A stretch of 64,000 bases of DNA, taken from the NCBI GenBank assembly GCA_008694505.1, contig VZDJ01006585.1, positions 12,643,709 to 12,707,708 of the forward strand, given 5' to 3'. Position 1 is the stretch's first letter; each line of letters begins with the position of its first letter. Source of the DNA: Cyanoderma ruficeps (Eukaryota; Chordata; Aves; Passeriformes; Timaliidae). A program made the translations under genes and the position numbers. The notes under the pieces are model-generated. The model had not been told where the DNA came from. It searched no databases and was given only the letters and a program-made list of their open reading frames with translations. Below, in pieces: positions 61,801 to 64,000 of this stretch.

Positions 61801-64000
61801 ATCATATCTTTGCCCAAAAATTTCCTACAGTCTCTCTTATTAATATAATATAAAAGTATAAGAGGATATTATTACACAAAGTGAAAGATACATGTAAAAA
61901 TAAAGAAAAAATGCTTATTTACTGTGCTTTGTTATTCTAAGCCGAAGGATTTTAAGCTGAGCTGTGCAACCACATAGCCTATGAACAAACTGGAGGCAAG
62001 GAGCTGAACAGTGCTAGAAAAGAAAACTGAATGAAACTTATTTAGAGAGTATTCCTTTATTGTAAGAAACCATGTATCACGGTTCCAAACCAAAATGAGA
62101 GTGCAGCAATCAGACAGACTTAGATACCAAAACACTTTAATCACAGACATAGAGGAAATATTCAAGCTATACAAGTTTGTTGTCCAGGAGGAAGGTTGAA
62201 CAAGCCATTTGGTCACAGCACGATCCTAGGCCTGCACTATGGGGCCTGTTTGATGTCACTTCAGTGCCCTTTTTTGCTATCTTGCCACTCCTGATTTGAG
62301 AATCACTATTTTTTACAGATGTTTTGTTTGCTTGTTTGGGTTATTGTTGTTTCTGTTTCTTTTCTTACATCCTCTTATAGAGCGTTTTGTGGCTCCATAT
62401 GGTTTCTTTATAAACTTTTTCATTTTTATCGTTTTTTATTCCTGTCACCTTTTGAAAACTACACCAGTCAATATTTGTTTTGTTTCCAACCAAACATGGT
62501 CTTTCTTAGAGGCCCTCAGAACAAGATCTTGAAGCCCATATTATGACCTAGCACAAAATTTCTTCAATTTTAAAGTTATTTCTATTGACATCGGAATCTT
62601 TTTCTATCTCAAACAATACTTTAACAAAACCTGTAGTCTTTGAAAACGTCAAGATATCAATGTTTTCCGTCTAGTCCCTTACCAGAAATATTAAGTATGG
62701 CCTTAGCACCCATACATGCAGAGTTTCACTGACAAATTCTCAGCACAATAACTACTTGCAATTTTGCATAACCTTTATGTAAAACATTTTTTCCTCAGTT
62801 TATACACTTCTTTCTCTTGTGACACTCTTCAGACATATTTAATGAAGTTCAGAGAAGTTTTCTAGACAAAACAATCAACTGACAATGAAAAAATAAATCA
62901 AGTAATCAGGCACAGTCTTTTTTTAAAATAAGTCAATGTTGCAACTGCTAGTGCTGCAACATTAAGAAACCCAAAGCATTGCTATGAACCTTGTGTTAAA
63001 ATTGTGAGTAGTGGAATCTTAAACTGAAAATAATCACTGAATTTGTAAGCTATTTCACTTAAAGCTGTCAAAAAATTTTGAAAATCCTGCCCTTAATATA
63101 GAAATAAATATTTATATATTTATACATATATCTAAATATAAATATTTTTATAAAAATTAATTGTTTCTATATTTTTATAGGTCCAAGATTTAAAAAAAGA
63201 AGTAACAGAACAACATTTTAGAGTTATTGCAATTATAAAATCCTGACAATTTATCACCTTTAAACATTCAGTGTGACACAAACATGAGAAACAAATTTGG
63301 TAAGACGACATAGTGTATTTAAAAGTCAAGCTACAAAATGGTAATGGACAAGCAAGACCCTTTAGCTGCAACTAACGTACTGTCCACATGTCAGGTTGGA
63401 TTTCTTTTTTTCCAGCTTGACTTTCATAGTCTGACACCGACTTACCTGAATGTCAAATTAAATTATACCAAAGAGAGGAAATACTCCTAAGTAATAGTGA
63501 ATGGGTCTACCATATTTAAAAAAAAAACCCATTCGTAATTAGGTAGTTACAATAGAAGAAGACTTTTTTTCTTTATCATCCACAGGTAAAAATAGGCAGA
63601 GCTGATTTAAGATGAACTTTGACTCTTTATACATGCACAGAATAACATAGCTATAAAGATTTAAAGTTTGTCATAGGAAGTGCTCACCCTTTCATTTTTT
63701 ATTTATTTATATATTTATTTTACCCAAAACAATACCTTTTTCCTATCTAAGCAATGGCTAAGTGAGAAATCTCAACATAGGCACATATTGTCACAGTAGT
63801 AGTTTAAATGAGTAGCTACAAGAATTTTTAAAATCCAGAAGCTATTTTATGCATCAAGGATGAAAACAGGAGATAAATCTAAATTCACTTATGCTGAAAT
63901 ATTTTCACATACATCTGCCAGAACGACATCCTCAGTTCAAGGTATGCCTTTAAAAACAGGCCCCAATAAAGATATCTGAAAGGTTCTATGAAAGTTTTTT
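58801..64000. other. Unique AT-rich DNA to the end of the window
   Basis: No gene, RNA gene or dispersed repeat recognised. Overlapping frames at 60634-61040 and 61252-61560 (94-102 codons) are T-rich and hydrophobic without a recognisable family. 63095-63180 is nearly pure A/T. The last 20 bases end mid-sequence without a visible boundary. Confidence 0.5.

Noticed and set aside
61932..62216. 94-codon minus-strand frame with hydrophobic C-terminus
   Set aside because: No identifiable family; hydrophobicity follows from T-rich codons.
1..64000. Prokaryotic features: operons, Shine-Dalgarno sites, CRISPR arrays, insertion sequences
   Set aside because: Composition, absence of dense open frames and presence of CR1 show this is vertebrate nuclear DNA.
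1..64000. tRNA, rRNA or microRNA genes
   Set aside because: I found no tRNA A/B-box pair in a cloverleaf, no rRNA-like sequence, and no hairpin with arms near 22 bases; the hairpins seen have 9-11 bp stems.

Overview
The window looks like non-coding DNA from a vertebrate nuclear genome, most likely a bird. It is AT-rich (by eye about one third G+C, not counted). The only dispersed repeats I recognise are CR1-type LINE fragments, two pieces that look like endogenous-retrovirus LTRs, and simple repeats. CR1 3' ends, with the short ATTCTGTG-like tail and the 'gacctctggaggtcat' block, are typical of birds and other sauropsids. I see no Alu, L1 or other mammalian signature and nothing prokaryotic. 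Single N bases (7411, 12318, 35379) and a 15-base N run (43565-43579) show that this is a draft assembly.

I cannot support any host protein-coding gene, tRNA, rRNA or CRISPR array. The longest open frames are 100-128 codons. My rough estimate is that about six frames of 100 or more codons are expected by chance in 128 kb of strand at this composition, and about nine are present. The ones I read lack recognisable domains, except where they run through CR1 reverse transcriptase or endonuclease. The window is therefore either a gene desert or the inside of a very large intron.

Layout: 0-13 kb is mostly unique AT-rich DNA with a TG microsatellite (3.57 kb), a CR1 scrap (3.97 kb), a hairpin plus tandem repeat (4.06 kb), a GC-rich island (5.3 kb), a 33-bp tandem duplication (6.1 kb) and T/G-rich tracts. 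13.4-19.3 kb holds three minus-strand CR1 relics: one joins endonuclease sequence to the end of the reverse transcriptase, one is very old, and one is a reverse-transcriptase fragment with a mutated active site. 19.3-33 kb is unique DNA with two LTR-like pieces (26.1 and 29.6 kb) and short CR1 3' ends (28.7 and 33.0 kb). 34.8-35.8 kb is another rearranged minus-strand CR1. 36-50 kb is mostly unique, with several stretches whose motif content resembles conserved regulatory elements (strongest at 40.1-40.5 kb), and an (AT)n assembly gap at 43.5 kb. 50.2 and 54.1 kb hold the only two plus-strand CR1 pieces. 54.6-64 kb is unique apart from a GC-rich patch at 58.2-58.7 kb.

I found no undescribed multi-gene system. 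The points most worth checking are the possible conserved regulatory blocks, the solo-LTR candidate with near-perfect flanking repeats, the internally deleted CR1 copies, and the assembly gap flanked by a duplicated 14-mer.
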